From the NCBI GenBank assembly GCA_002501885.1, contig DAON01000072.1, positions 1-5,416 of the forward strand: a stretch of DNA of 5,416 nt. Reading direction: 5' to 3'. Positions 1 through 5,416 of the stretch are shown here, piece after piece. The position numbers and the translations under genes were made by a program. This DNA is from Euryarchaeota archaeon UBA220 (GTDB lineage Archaea > Thermoplasmatota > Poseidoniia > Poseidoniales > Thalassarchaeaceae). Within the stretch, counting starts at the first letter, position 1; every line of letters begins with the position of its first letter. A model generated the notes under the pieces. It did no database searches. It had not been told where the DNA came from and saw only the letters and a list, made by a program, of their open reading frames with translations.

Positions 1-1
1 A

Positions 2-88
2 GAAGAGGTACTCTCCAGGGACGGCACAATAATTCCAAAGGGTGCCACCAATGACTCAGCAAGCCAGTCCGGTTTCAAGATTCATTAA
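2..88 (+). CDS. Probable C-terminal end of an unidentified protein (5' partial)
   Basis: An open frame enters from the left edge and ends at a TAA at 86-88, giving 28 visible codons. The peptide is hydrophilic (begins EEVLSRDGTI, ends SGFKIH). Codons in this frame favour purines, especially G, at the first position (20 of 28 purine), as expected of a coding frame; the best competing minus-strand frame (bases 84 down to 1) shows no such bias. No domain can be recognised from so short a piece. If real, the gene converges on the phospholipase-like gene, with a 71-bp gap between stop codons. The chief alternative is that this is non-coding, or the start of a minus-strand gene with a TTG or GTG start. 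The sequence to the left would settle it. Confidence 0.4.
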   Translation, partial: EEVLSRDGTIIPKGATNDSASQSGFKIH

Positions 89-107
89 TTTCACCTCGCT
101 CCCTCTC

Positions 108-126
108 TATTCTATGACTTAGAATA
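108..126. repeat. Small AT-rich hairpin in convergent intergenic gap
   Basis: TATTCTA (108-114) and TAGAATA (120-126) form a perfect 7-bp stem around a 5-base loop TGACT. It sits between the stop of the probable upstream plus-strand gene (88) and the stop of the minus-strand phospholipase-like gene (160). The position suits an RNA 3'-end structure for one or both transcripts. No clear U-tract follows on either strand, so calling it a terminator would be inference. Confidence 0.4.
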
Positions 127-146
127 ATGGATTTTCTCATACAATT

Positions 147-162
147 TGAGATTACTATCTCA
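147..162. repeat. Hairpin overlapping the phospholipase-like stop codon
   Basis: TGAGAT (147-152) and ATCTCA (157-162) form a 6-bp stem with a 4-base loop. The right arm includes the minus-strand stop codon (TGA, read from 162 to 160). A competing longer-range pairing also exists: ATTCTATGA (109-117) is the exact reverse complement of TCATAGAAT (160-168). The two small hairpins and the long one are therefore mutually exclusive. A role in transcript ending or 3'-end stability is possible but unproven. Confidence 0.35.
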
Positions 163-1188
163 TAGAATCAGATTTTCAATCGCCTCAGAAGAGCACCACT
201 CAGGTGCTACCAGAGGGTTGCAGCGGCTCGGAGTCCCGTTAGGAATCGCAATCCAGTAGTCCATTCCTTCCACTGGTCCAGGATAGTCGGTAGAGATGGT
301 GTGTGCGCCCGCGGCTAGAGCGGCCTCAAAGCGCACAGTGTCGTTGTTATCCGGTTCCTCTCCTCCACTGTCTGCCCTAGTCCTGACGATGTATCCGTCT
401 GTGACTAATTGTGCGATTTGTTCTCCATCACCAATCGGGTCGGTCAGCGAGAAGATGGCCGCTTCGCCTGAGCCCAAGTCCGAGAGTGTGAACATCAACG
501 CTCCATTCAATCCGGGATAGTCTTCGAGGTATAGGTCACGCATATCTCCTCTAGCAAGTAGAACGAAGATAACCTTGCCACGACTCTCCTCTAACAACGG
601 CCACCCATCAGTCAGCACCGCCTCGTTCAGAGTCGGCCATTCTCCACGGACATCATCGGGAGTGATGGTAAGATTCCTAGGCCAGAACTCTGCTATCTCA
701 GACTCGATCTCCTGAAGAAGCCCGGAGAGCTCGACTGTTGTCGTGATGTCTGCGGCCTGTTCGGGCCAGTCTTTAGGCTCAATCCAGATCATCATAGGAT
801 GATGCTGGTCATTAGCCTGGGACCAAGCTAACAGCGTCTCAAGGCAAATTTGGAATGTTGCACATGTGGTACCAGAATCGTACTGATTATGGTAAACTCT
901 CAATCCATCTCTGACATCCCACCAAACATCGATCTCAAACTGCCGGACTCCTAGTTGCGCTGCTTGAACATCAAGTGGTTCGTGAGTGTACATATATTCT
1001 CGAGTGGGCGAGAAAATAGGCTCGACATGATACGAATTGTGAGTTCCTTCCATCTGGATATGATTCAGCCTCAAAGGCTCTTTTTCTGGCTCATTGGCGA
1101 ATATGCCGCCTTCGCCACCAATTCCAAAGCAGCCACTCAGTGGCACCAGTACCAGCATGACAACAGTAATGCCTTGCAACGACCTCAT
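160..1188 (-). CDS. Lipoprotein, Ca2+-dependent phosphoinositide phospholipase C-like
   Basis: Predicted 342-residue surface-anchored phosphodiesterase of the PI-PLC superfamily, most like the Ca2+-dependent PI-PLC group (Pfam PI-PLC-C1). Members of the superfamily cleave phosphoinositide-type lipids to diacylglycerol and an inositol phosphate; the true substrate here is unknown. Residues 1-20 are a lipoprotein signal (MRS, hydrophobic stretch, lipobox LSGC with Cys20), followed by a Gly/Glu-rich linker. The catalytic barrel begins near residue 42. GTHNSYH (48-54) carries the first presumed catalytic His (His50), FEIDVWWD (84-91) the acidic metal-site residues Glu85 and Asp87, VYHN (98-101) the second His (His100), and IWIEPKD (134-140) another acidic strand. 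STDYPGP near 299-305 resembles the family's C-terminal strand. Cys109/115 and Cys323/332 could form disulfides, and there are three N-x-S/T sites. The open frame extends upstream to 1329, but the ATG at 1188 is chosen because it puts the signal peptide at the N terminus and avoids overlapping the divergent transporter gene. No Shine-Dalgarno motif is evident. Family call is strong; substrate and physiological role are inference. Confidence 0.85.
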   Translation of the reverse strand: MRSLQGITVVMLVLVPLSGCFGIGGEGGIFANEPEKEPLRLNHIQMEGTHNSYHVEPIFSPTREYMYTHEPLDVQAAQLGVRQFEIDVWWDVRDGLRVYHNQYDSGTTCATFQICLETLLAWSQANDQHHPMMIWIEPKDWPEQAADITTTVELSGLLQEIESEIAEFWPRNLTITPDDVRGEWPTLNEAVLTDGWPLLEESRGKVIFVLLARGDMRDLYLEDYPGLNGALMFTLSDLGSGEAAIFSLTDPIGDGEQIAQLVTDGYIVRTRADSGGEEPDNNDTVRFEAALAAGAHTISTDYPGPVEGMDYWIAIPNGTPSRCNPLVAPEWCSSEAIENLIL

Positions 1189-1268
1189 TTTCAGACACCG
1201 AGAGGGAGTGCCGAGCAAGAAGGATTCGGCGGGAGAACCTTCAACAACGGTCTTGATTCGCAACAAAC
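1189..1268. other. Divergent intergenic gap, no promoter box recognised
   Basis: These 80 bp must hold, or lie inside, the transcription start regions of both the lipoprotein gene (leftward) and the transporter gene (rightward). I find no convincing archaeal TATA box or purine-rich BRE on either strand, and no Shine-Dalgarno motif before either ATG. Both genes could be leaderless or have weak promoters, and their control elements may lie inside the opposing coding regions. Confidence 0.4.
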
Positions 1269-2945
1269 ATGCGACCAGAGGGCCCTGATGGTCTTGCAGG
1301 CATCGTTCTGAAGCCGTACGATGACCCATTTGGCACGCTCGAGCGCAGACTTGGATTAAGTGGCGTTGTTATCATTTCACTATCGGCCATGCTTGGTTCG
1401 GGACTTTTCGTTCTTCCAGCGCTAGCCATGCTAGAGATGGGAGGAGGTACTCAACCCGTCGGAGGAGTATGGCTGGCTTACCTATTGGCAGCAGTAATTG
1501 TACTGCCTGGCGCCATTTCAAAATCTGAACTTGCTACTGCAATGCCTGCTTCTGGAGGCTCATACATCTATGTTCAGAGGACATTCGGACCTATGTTTGG
1601 AACAATCTCTGGACTGGGTTTGTGGGCGAATTTCATGCTCAAATCAGCATTTGCCCTGATTGGTTTCAAGGCATATCTCTGGGTAATCGAGGATTTAATC
1701 GGAGTCAAAATCAATATCGAAATAGCCGCTCTTGTTCTATTGGCATTAATCGTTGGAATCAATATCCTAGGTGTCAAACGAATTAAGAAAGTCCAGACTC
1801 CAATCGTGCTAATTTCTGTAGGGTATTTGCTACTACTGTGCGTGTATGCACTTGCAACTCAGGAACTAAATTGGGACAATGTAATCTCACGCGAGGCATT
1901 TGGAAGTGATTGGGAATCAGTAGGAAAAACTGCTGCCTTCGTATTCGTATCTTACGCCGGTGTAACAAAAATCGCCGCAGTCGCTGGAGAAATCAAGGAC
2001 CCAGGCAAGAACATCCCCAATGGAATCCTACTTTCCTTGCTCTTTAGCACCCTTCTCTATGTCGCAGTAGCATTCGTAATGGCTGCTACCCTAGATCTCT
2101 CTTTGATAATGGATGAAAACCATGTAGGTCATGCAAGAGAGGATCCCGTATTCCTCTTCGCTGACGAGATTGGAGGCAGAGGGATAGGAATCATCGCCGC
2201 TTTACTCTCAGTTCTCACGATGACTTCGATGGCCCTTGCGGGAATCATGGCATCATCCAGATTCCCTTATGCTATGGCCAAGGATAATTTGATTCCATCA
2301 ATTTTCGAAGAAGTCCACAAGGAGTATCAAACTCCGTATTGGGCAATTATTGGTACTGGACTTTCGATGGCTGCTGCAATTACATTCCTCCCTGTTCATG
2401 ATGTCGCAGAGTTAGCTTCTGGATTCAAGATCATGATTTTCATCGTCATCAATGCCTGTGTGATTGTACTACGCACCGCCTCACGCTCGCACTCATGGTA
2501 TAATCCGGAATGGAAATCTCCAATGTATCCATTCTTCCAAATGTTGGGCATAATTGGTGGCTTTGTCTTACTCTTCCTAATGGGGGAAAAGGCACTGATT
2601 GGCGGCTTAGCTGCTATTGTATTGGGGTTGATTATCTGGAAGGGCTATGGAGAGGGCCACGCAGAGCCGGAAATCACTCCTTGGCAAACATTCGGCTTAC
2701 ACTATACTGACCCAGATGAGGTGGAAACTCGTCGAAGACTAACAGCTTTCTACGCAGCGGATATTGATGGAAATGGAGAATTGGATGTAGATCAGTACAT
2801 TTCAGCAATGGATGCTTTGGGATACCCTCCTGAAACTGAGGGCGAATTGAGATCTGCTTTCGATGAGGCCGATACTGATGGTAACGGCATCATAGACATT
2901 CAAGAGTTCGTCGCTAGCGTTTCTAAGCACGAGTCTAAGGATTGA
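1269..2945 (+). CDS. APC-family amino-acid transporter with C-terminal EF-hand pair
   Basis: A 558-residue membrane protein that probably moves amino acids (or a related amine) across the cytoplasmic membrane. The first ~460 residues look like an amino acid-polyamine-organocation (APC) transporter. I count about 12 hydrophobic segments, near 31-53, 65-85, 106-140, 151-169, 176-196, 220-240, 249-274, 301-328, 356-374, 379-402, 417-438 and 440-458. The unwound TM1 substrate motif is visible as MLGSGLFVLP (41-50), and the TM6 region reads SYAGVTKIAAVAGEIKDPGK (228-247), ending in the family's E-I-K-D-P signature. After a linker of about 30 residues there is a paired EF-hand domain (about 484-552). 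Loop 1 runs D498 to Q509 (DIDGNGELDVDQ) and loop 2 from D535 to E546 (DTDGNGIIDIQE). Twelve helices would place it in the cytoplasm. Loop 2 is canonical; loop 1 has Gln instead of Glu at position 12, so it may bind Ca2+ weakly. The ATG at 1269 is forced: an in-frame TGA lies at 1254-1256 and the next ATG (codon 41) is inside TM1. Substrate is unknown. Confidence 0.9.
   Translation: MRPEGPDGLAGIVLKPYDDPFGTLERRLGLSGVVIISLSAMLGSGLFVLPALAMLEMGGGTQPVGGVWLAYLLAAVIVLPGAISKSELATAMPASGGSYIYVQRTFGPMFGTISGLGLWANFMLKSAFALIGFKAYLWVIEDLIGVKINIEIAALVLLALIVGINILGVKRIKKVQTPIVLISVGYLLLLCVYALATQELNWDNVISREAFGSDWESVGKTAAFVFVSYAGVTKIAAVAGEIKDPGKNIPNGILLSLLFSTLLYVAVAFVMAATLDLSLIMDENHVGHAREDPVFLFADEIGGRGIGIIAALLSVLTMTSMALAGIMASSRFPYAMAKDNLIPSIFEEVHKEYQTPYWAIIGTGLSMAAAITFLPVHDVAELASGFKIMIFIVINACVIVLRTASRSHSWYNPEWKSPMYPFFQMLGIIGGFVLLFLMGEKALIGGLAAIVLGLIIWKGYGEGHAEPEITPWQTFGLHYTDPDEVETRRRLTAFYAADIDGNGELDVDQYISAMDALGYPPETEGELRSAFDEADTDGNGIIDIQEFVASVSKHESKD
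2736..2924 (+). other. EF-hand pair region fused to the transporter
   Basis: This part of the transporter gene encodes residues 490-552. It has the helix-loop-helix, linker, helix-loop-helix order of a calmodulin lobe, with a linker (ALGYPPETEGELRSAF, 516-531) resembling the central part of such lobes. Loop 1 (bases 2760-2795) has Asp, Asp, Asn, Glu, Asp at positions 1, 3, 5, 7 and 9 but Gln at 12. Loop 2 (bases 2871-2906) has Asp, Asp, Asn, Ile, Asp and Glu at those positions, with Gly at 6 and Ile at 8, a full Ca2+-binding consensus. It is in frame with the transporter with no intervening stop. Confidence 0.88.
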
Positions 2946-3036
2946 TTAGGACTCTAAATTCAGTTCCTGAGCCGAATACCACAGTCGGTTGATTGAAGTC
3001 CAAGACCACGCTCGCAAGCCCCCGAGTAGTGAGCAC
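2946..3036 (+). other. Gap between transporter gene and panB; weak TATA-like candidate only
   Basis: This 91-bp gap holds an A/T-rich patch, CTCTAAATTC near 2951-2960, that might serve as a weak TATA-like element for panB. Its match to the archaeal consensus is poor, and no purine-rich BRE is clear next to it. A GTGA four bases before the panB ATG is at most a weak Shine-Dalgarno. Read-through from the transporter gene is equally possible. Confidence 0.25.
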
Positions 3037-3852
3037 ATGGCTATCTCAAGTCGCGCAAAGAAGGTGACAACTCAGACTCTTGTGAAGATGAAGCAGTCAG
3101 GCGAGAAGATTGCAATGCTGACTGCATATGACTACTCTCTAGCGCGGTTGGTGGACAACGCAGGAATCGATGTCATTCTAGTTGGAGACTCGGCATCAAA
3201 TGTGATGGCAGGTAACGAGACTACAGTTCCAATAACTCTTGAGCACATGATTTACCATGCTCAGTGTGTTGTCAACGGTGTTGACAGAGCATTAGTAGTC
3301 GTCGACATGCCATTTGGTTCGTATCAGGGCGATTCTAAGACTGCTCTTGACTCAGCGATTCGAATCATGAAGGAGTCTGGGGGCCACGCCGTCAAACTAG
3401 AGGGCGGGGCGGAAGTTTGTGAATCAGTCAAGCGAATTGTAGAGGCGGGCATTCCTGTTATGGGGCACCTCGGACTCACTCCTCAGTCAATCTACAAGTT
3501 TGGAACCTACACTGTTCGGGCTAAAGAGGATGCAGAGGCAGCCAAACTGATGGAGGATGCCAAGGCACTCGAGGAAGCAGGTTGCTTCTCGGTTGTTTTT
3601 GAGAAGATCCCCTCAGATTTGGCCAAGCAAGTGAGCGAGGCTCTGACAATTCCTACTATCGGCATTGGAGCAGGGCCGGACTGTGATGGCCAAGTTTTGG
3701 TACTGCATGACATGCTTGGCATTACCAAAGACTTCTCACCCCGATTCCTGAGGAGGTATGCCGATTTGGGCACTATGACCGAGGACGCAGTCAAGCAGTA
3801 TGTTTCGGATGTCCGCAGCATGGACTTCCCGAACGAGGAAGAGAGGTACTGA
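3037..3852 (+). CDS. panB: 3-methyl-2-oxobutanoate hydroxymethyltransferase
   Basis: Ketopantoate hydroxymethyltransferase transfers a one-carbon unit from 5,10-methylene-tetrahydrofolate (or an archaeal equivalent cofactor) to alpha-ketoisovalerate, making ketopantoate, the first committed step towards pantothenate and CoA. It is cytoplasmic and Mg2+-dependent. The 271-residue product is close to the usual ~260-275 and spans the whole TIM-barrel enzyme. Diagnostic segments are MLTAYDYSLA (27-36), LVGDSASNVMAGNETTVPIT (48-67), VVDMPFGSY (88-96), VKLEGG (119-124), VMGHLGLTPQS (141-151), VVFEKIP (186-192) and IGIGAGPDCDGQVLVLHD (208-225). By alignment with the E. coli enzyme, metal ligands are Asp51, Asp90 and Glu122, Lys120 contacts substrate, and Glu189 is the catalytic base; all are present. 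The frame can be extended to a TTG at 2989, but ATG 3037 is preferred because the E. coli protein begins about eight residues further in and the extra 16 residues look non-conserved. The gene lies 91 bp after the transporter gene and 65 bp before the clamp-loader gene; no other pantothenate gene is visible. Confidence 0.95.
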   Translation: MAISSRAKKVTTQTLVKMKQSGEKIAMLTAYDYSLARLVDNAGIDVILVGDSASNVMAGNETTVPITLEHMIYHAQCVVNGVDRALVVVDMPFGSYQGDSKTALDSAIRIMKESGGHAVKLEGGAEVCESVKRIVEAGIPVMGHLGLTPQSIYKFGTYTVRAKEDAEAAKLMEDAKALEEAGCFSVVFEKIPSDLAKQVSEALTIPTIGIGAGPDCDGQVLVLHDMLGITKDFSPRFLRRYADLGTMTEDAVKQYVSDVRSMDFPNEEERY

Positions 3853-3903
3853 GCATAGGGCCAACGAGCCCCTCACAACATTCATGGACGCTCGCATCAG
3901 GAT

Positions 3904-3912
3904 AAGGAAGGA
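3904..3912 (+). promoter_or_regulatory. Shine-Dalgarno-like purine run before the clamp-loader gene
   Basis: AAGGAAGGA ends five bases before the ATG at 3918. It is the clearest ribosome-binding-type sequence in the window and supports that start. The other complete genes have little or no such motif. Confidence 0.55.
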
Positions 3913-3917
3913 CTGTC

Positions 3918-4874
3918 ATGAGCGAATTGTGGGTAGAACGTCATCGCCCCCAGACTGTGGGCGACATCAAGGGCCAGAAAGCCATAGTTGACCGACTCAA
4001 GGCATATGCTGAGAGTCGCACCTTTCCTCACTTACTGTTCGCCGGTCCTCCTGGTACAGGCAAGACGACTGCTGCACTCGCTCTGACCAAGGATGTATTT
4101 GGCGAGGGATACCGAATCAATTTGCTAGAAATGAACGCGAGTGATGAGCGCAAACTTGAATCCATTAGAACCAAAGTCAAGCAGTTTGCAAGAACCGCTC
4201 CATCTCCGGGAACCACATTCAAGGTCATCTTCCTCGATGAAGCAGATGCTCTCACTTCAGATGCCCAAGGCGCGCTACGCAGAATCATGGAGCAGAATGC
4301 AGAGACCTGCCGATTCATACTATCTTGCAACTATTCATCCAAGATTATCGAGCCAATTCAGTCTCGCTGCGCAGTATTCCGATTTAGACCTCTAGCAGAG
4401 GATCAAGTCCTTGAGATGGTAAAATCAGTAGCAGCAAACGAGGATATCAATCTCGATGAGGACGCCGCTGAAGCAATCGCTCATGTCAGTCTGGGCGATT
4501 TACGCAAGGCAATAACATCGCTACAAGTGGCTGCATCACTAAATCCAAATGTTACTCGCGATCTAGTTTACGAGACTACTGCAACAGCTCCGCCCGAGGA
4601 ATTGCATAGCTACATCCTTGCCTGTAAGGAGGATGGTTTCCAGCCGGCCAGACGCAGACTCAAGGGACTTCTAGACAAGTTTGGTCTAGCAGGTACTGAT
4701 TTGGTCAACCAGATGCACCGAGAGTTAGGTACGGTGACTTTCCTTGACGAGGCACAGAAGTTGGGAGTGACTGAGGCAATGGCTGAGTGCGACTTCCGAA
4801 TGGTAGAAGGTGGAGGCGAAGCGCTCCAGCTAGATGCTATGACTGCACGTCTTTGCACACTATTGGGCAACTAA
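3918..4874 (+). CDS. rfcS: Replication factor C small subunit (archaeal clamp loader)
   Basis: An AAA+ ATPase subunit of the clamp loader, which with the large subunit opens and loads the PCNA sliding clamp at primer-template junctions during DNA replication and repair. The 318-residue product is full length for archaeal small subunits. The N terminus ELWVERHRPQTVGDIKGQ (3-20) is the RFC-box opening that typifies the family. Walker A is GPPGTGKT (43-50), Walker B FLDEAD (105-110), the sensor 1 region FILSCNYSSKI (133-143), the arginine-finger motif SRC (149-151) and sensor 2 GDLRKAI (193-199). NASDER (73-78) is another family signature. The C-terminal helical collar carries the DFRMVEGG segment (292-299). 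No intein interrupts the Walker motifs, a common insertion site in archaeal RFC genes. The ATG at 3918 is preceded by AAGGAAGGA and gives the canonical start. The stop (TAA, 4872-4874) overlaps the stop of the convergent gene. The large subunit is not in this window. Confidence 0.96.
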   Translation: MSELWVERHRPQTVGDIKGQKAIVDRLKAYAESRTFPHLLFAGPPGTGKTTAALALTKDVFGEGYRINLLEMNASDERKLESIRTKVKQFARTAPSPGTTFKVIFLDEADALTSDAQGALRRIMEQNAETCRFILSCNYSSKIIEPIQSRCAVFRFRPLAEDQVLEMVKSVAANEDINLDEDAAEAIAHVSLGDLRKAITSLQVAASLNPNVTRDLVYETTATAPPEELHSYILACKEDGFQPARRRLKGLLDKFGLAGTDLVNQMHRELGTVTFLDEAQKLGVTEAMAECDFRMVEGGGEALQLDAMTARLCTLLGN

Positions 4875-5416
4875 CCGACCTGACTGATATCAAGTCCGTA
4901 GGTAACCGACCAAGTGTTGAGTCCGCCCTTCCAAGGAGCCCCGTCCTCTTCGAGTGTGATTTGGACATTATATTGCCCAGGCCCTAGCTCCCCAAGATCC
5001 CATGCTAGTCCGTAATCGGTTGCATGAGGTGCCACCTTTGGACCCATGTAATCACGCGTTAGAGTATTCCTCAATTGGCCACGACTCCAACTGCCGTTGA
5101 CCTCATCGAAAGTAGCCATAGCGTCTGTAAGGTTCCCAACCGCAACAGATTCGAAGTGAATTAGAGTATTCTCATCTACCTGACTATTGCCTTTCCAAAT
5201 GATGAGTGTCATATTAGCAGATTCAACATCGATGTTATCTCGAACTCCCATACCAAGTACAATATTCGCAGTATCTTGGTTGAGTTCAATCGTTAAATCT
5301 CCACTTTTCCACTTGATTGACTCGACACCTTCGGTTTCCTCGATATCTAGACCCCCAGCTAGGGCTGGAGCAGCCAAATCAGCCAATGGAGGGTTAGCGA
5401 CGATAAATGAGAGTGC
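4871..5416 (-). CDS. Unrecognised, probably beta-rich protein (5' partial)
   Basis: The frame is open from the right edge to a TAG read 4873-4871, giving 181 visible residues; the start lies outside the window. A TTG at 5386 could be read as a start, but coding continues upstream without a stop (ALSFIVANPP to the edge), so truncation is the better reading. I do not recognise a family. Visible traits are no cysteine at all, an acidic composition, short alternating hydrophobic stretches typical of beta strands (DLTIEL 40-45, NMTLIIW 68-74, YNVQITLEEDG 149-159) and a GPGQYNVQI turn-strand near 145-153 as seen in Ig-like or jelly-roll domains. There are three N-x-S/T sites (68, 95, 107). The first residues (ALSFIVA) could be the end of a membrane helix or signal peptide, which would make the rest extracytoplasmic, but this cannot be verified here. 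The gene is convergent with the clamp-loader gene, with overlapping stops. Confidence 0.75.
   Translation of the reverse strand, partial: ALSFIVANPPLADLAAPALAGGLDIEETEGVESIKWKSGDLTIELNQDTANIVLGMGVRDNIDVESANMTLIIWKGNSQVDENTLIHFESVAVGNLTDAMATFDEVNGSWSRGQLRNTLTRDYMGPKVAPHATDYGLAWDLGELGPGQYNVQITLEEDGAPWKGGLNTWSVTYGLDISQVG

Noticed and set aside
31..1129. Shared 10-base string AATTCCAAAG at 31-40 and 1120-1129 as a possible direct repeat.
   Set aside because: It is short, does not extend on either side, and the second copy is inside coding sequence; no sign of a mobile element or duplication.
955..1311. Plus-strand open frame of 118 codons opposite the lipoprotein gene.
   Set aside because: It is antisense to a well-supported gene, has no domain or signal, and runs into the transporter start; treated as a shadow frame.
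1189..1329. N-terminal extension of the minus-strand lipoprotein to the ATG at 1329 (47 extra residues).
   Set aside because: It would bury the lipoprotein signal peptide inside the protein and overlap the transporter gene by 61 bp; the ATG at 1188 starts exactly at the signal peptide.
2989..3036. TTG start giving panB 16 extra N-terminal residues.
   Set aside because: The extra residues have no counterpart in the E. coli enzyme, whose start aligns near residue 9 of the ATG-started form; ATG at 3037 is simpler.
3507..3821. Minus-strand open frame of 104 codons inside panB.
   Set aside because: It lies wholly opposite conserved panB coding sequence with a Ser/Ala-rich composition typical of a reverse-complement shadow.
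3858..3871. GGGC/GCCC hairpin after panB as a terminator.
   Set aside because: Only a 4-bp stem with a 6-base loop and no T-rich tract after it; chance is a sufficient explanation.
1..5416. CRISPR arrays, tRNA genes, insertion sequences, inteins or a defence island.
   Set aside because: No spaced repeats, cloverleaf-like tract, transposase or paired terminal repeats were seen, and the RFC Walker motifs are uninterrupted.

Overview
The window looks like a piece of archaeal chromosome. The best taxonomic marker is a complete, archaeal-type small subunit of the clamp loader replication factor C (3918-4874). Around it are a lipoprotein with an archaeal/bacterial lipobox, short intergenic gaps and mid-range base composition. 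A mesophilic planktonic euryarchaeon of the Poseidoniia (Marine Group II/III) type would fit, but that is inference from gene content and style, not a demonstrated placement. No tRNA, rRNA, CRISPR array, insertion sequence or transposase was recognised.

Layout from left to right. Bases 2-88 probably hold the last 28 codons of a plus-strand gene that enters from outside the window. A short AT-rich gap with two small hairpins (about 108-162) separates it from a convergent minus-strand gene (160-1188). That gene encodes a predicted surface lipoprotein of the Ca2+-dependent phosphoinositide phospholipase C family. An 80-bp divergent gap with no recognisable promoter box follows. Three plus-strand genes come next: an APC-family amino-acid transporter with a calmodulin-like pair of EF-hands fused to its C terminus (1269-2945), panB (3037-3852) and the replication factor C small subunit (3918-4874). 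The last gene meets a convergent minus-strand gene at 4871-4874, where the two stop codons share bases. That last gene (4871 to the right edge) is truncated at its 5' end by the window and encodes an unrecognised, cysteine-free, probably beta-rich protein.

The two house-keeping genes (pantothenate/CoA synthesis and DNA replication) have no obvious functional link and may share a transcript only because they are adjacent. The most unusual object is the transporter-EF-hand fusion. It lies divergently next to a member of a Ca2+-dependent phospholipase family, so two predicted Ca2+-related products share one short intergenic region. A functional link between them is a hypothesis only.
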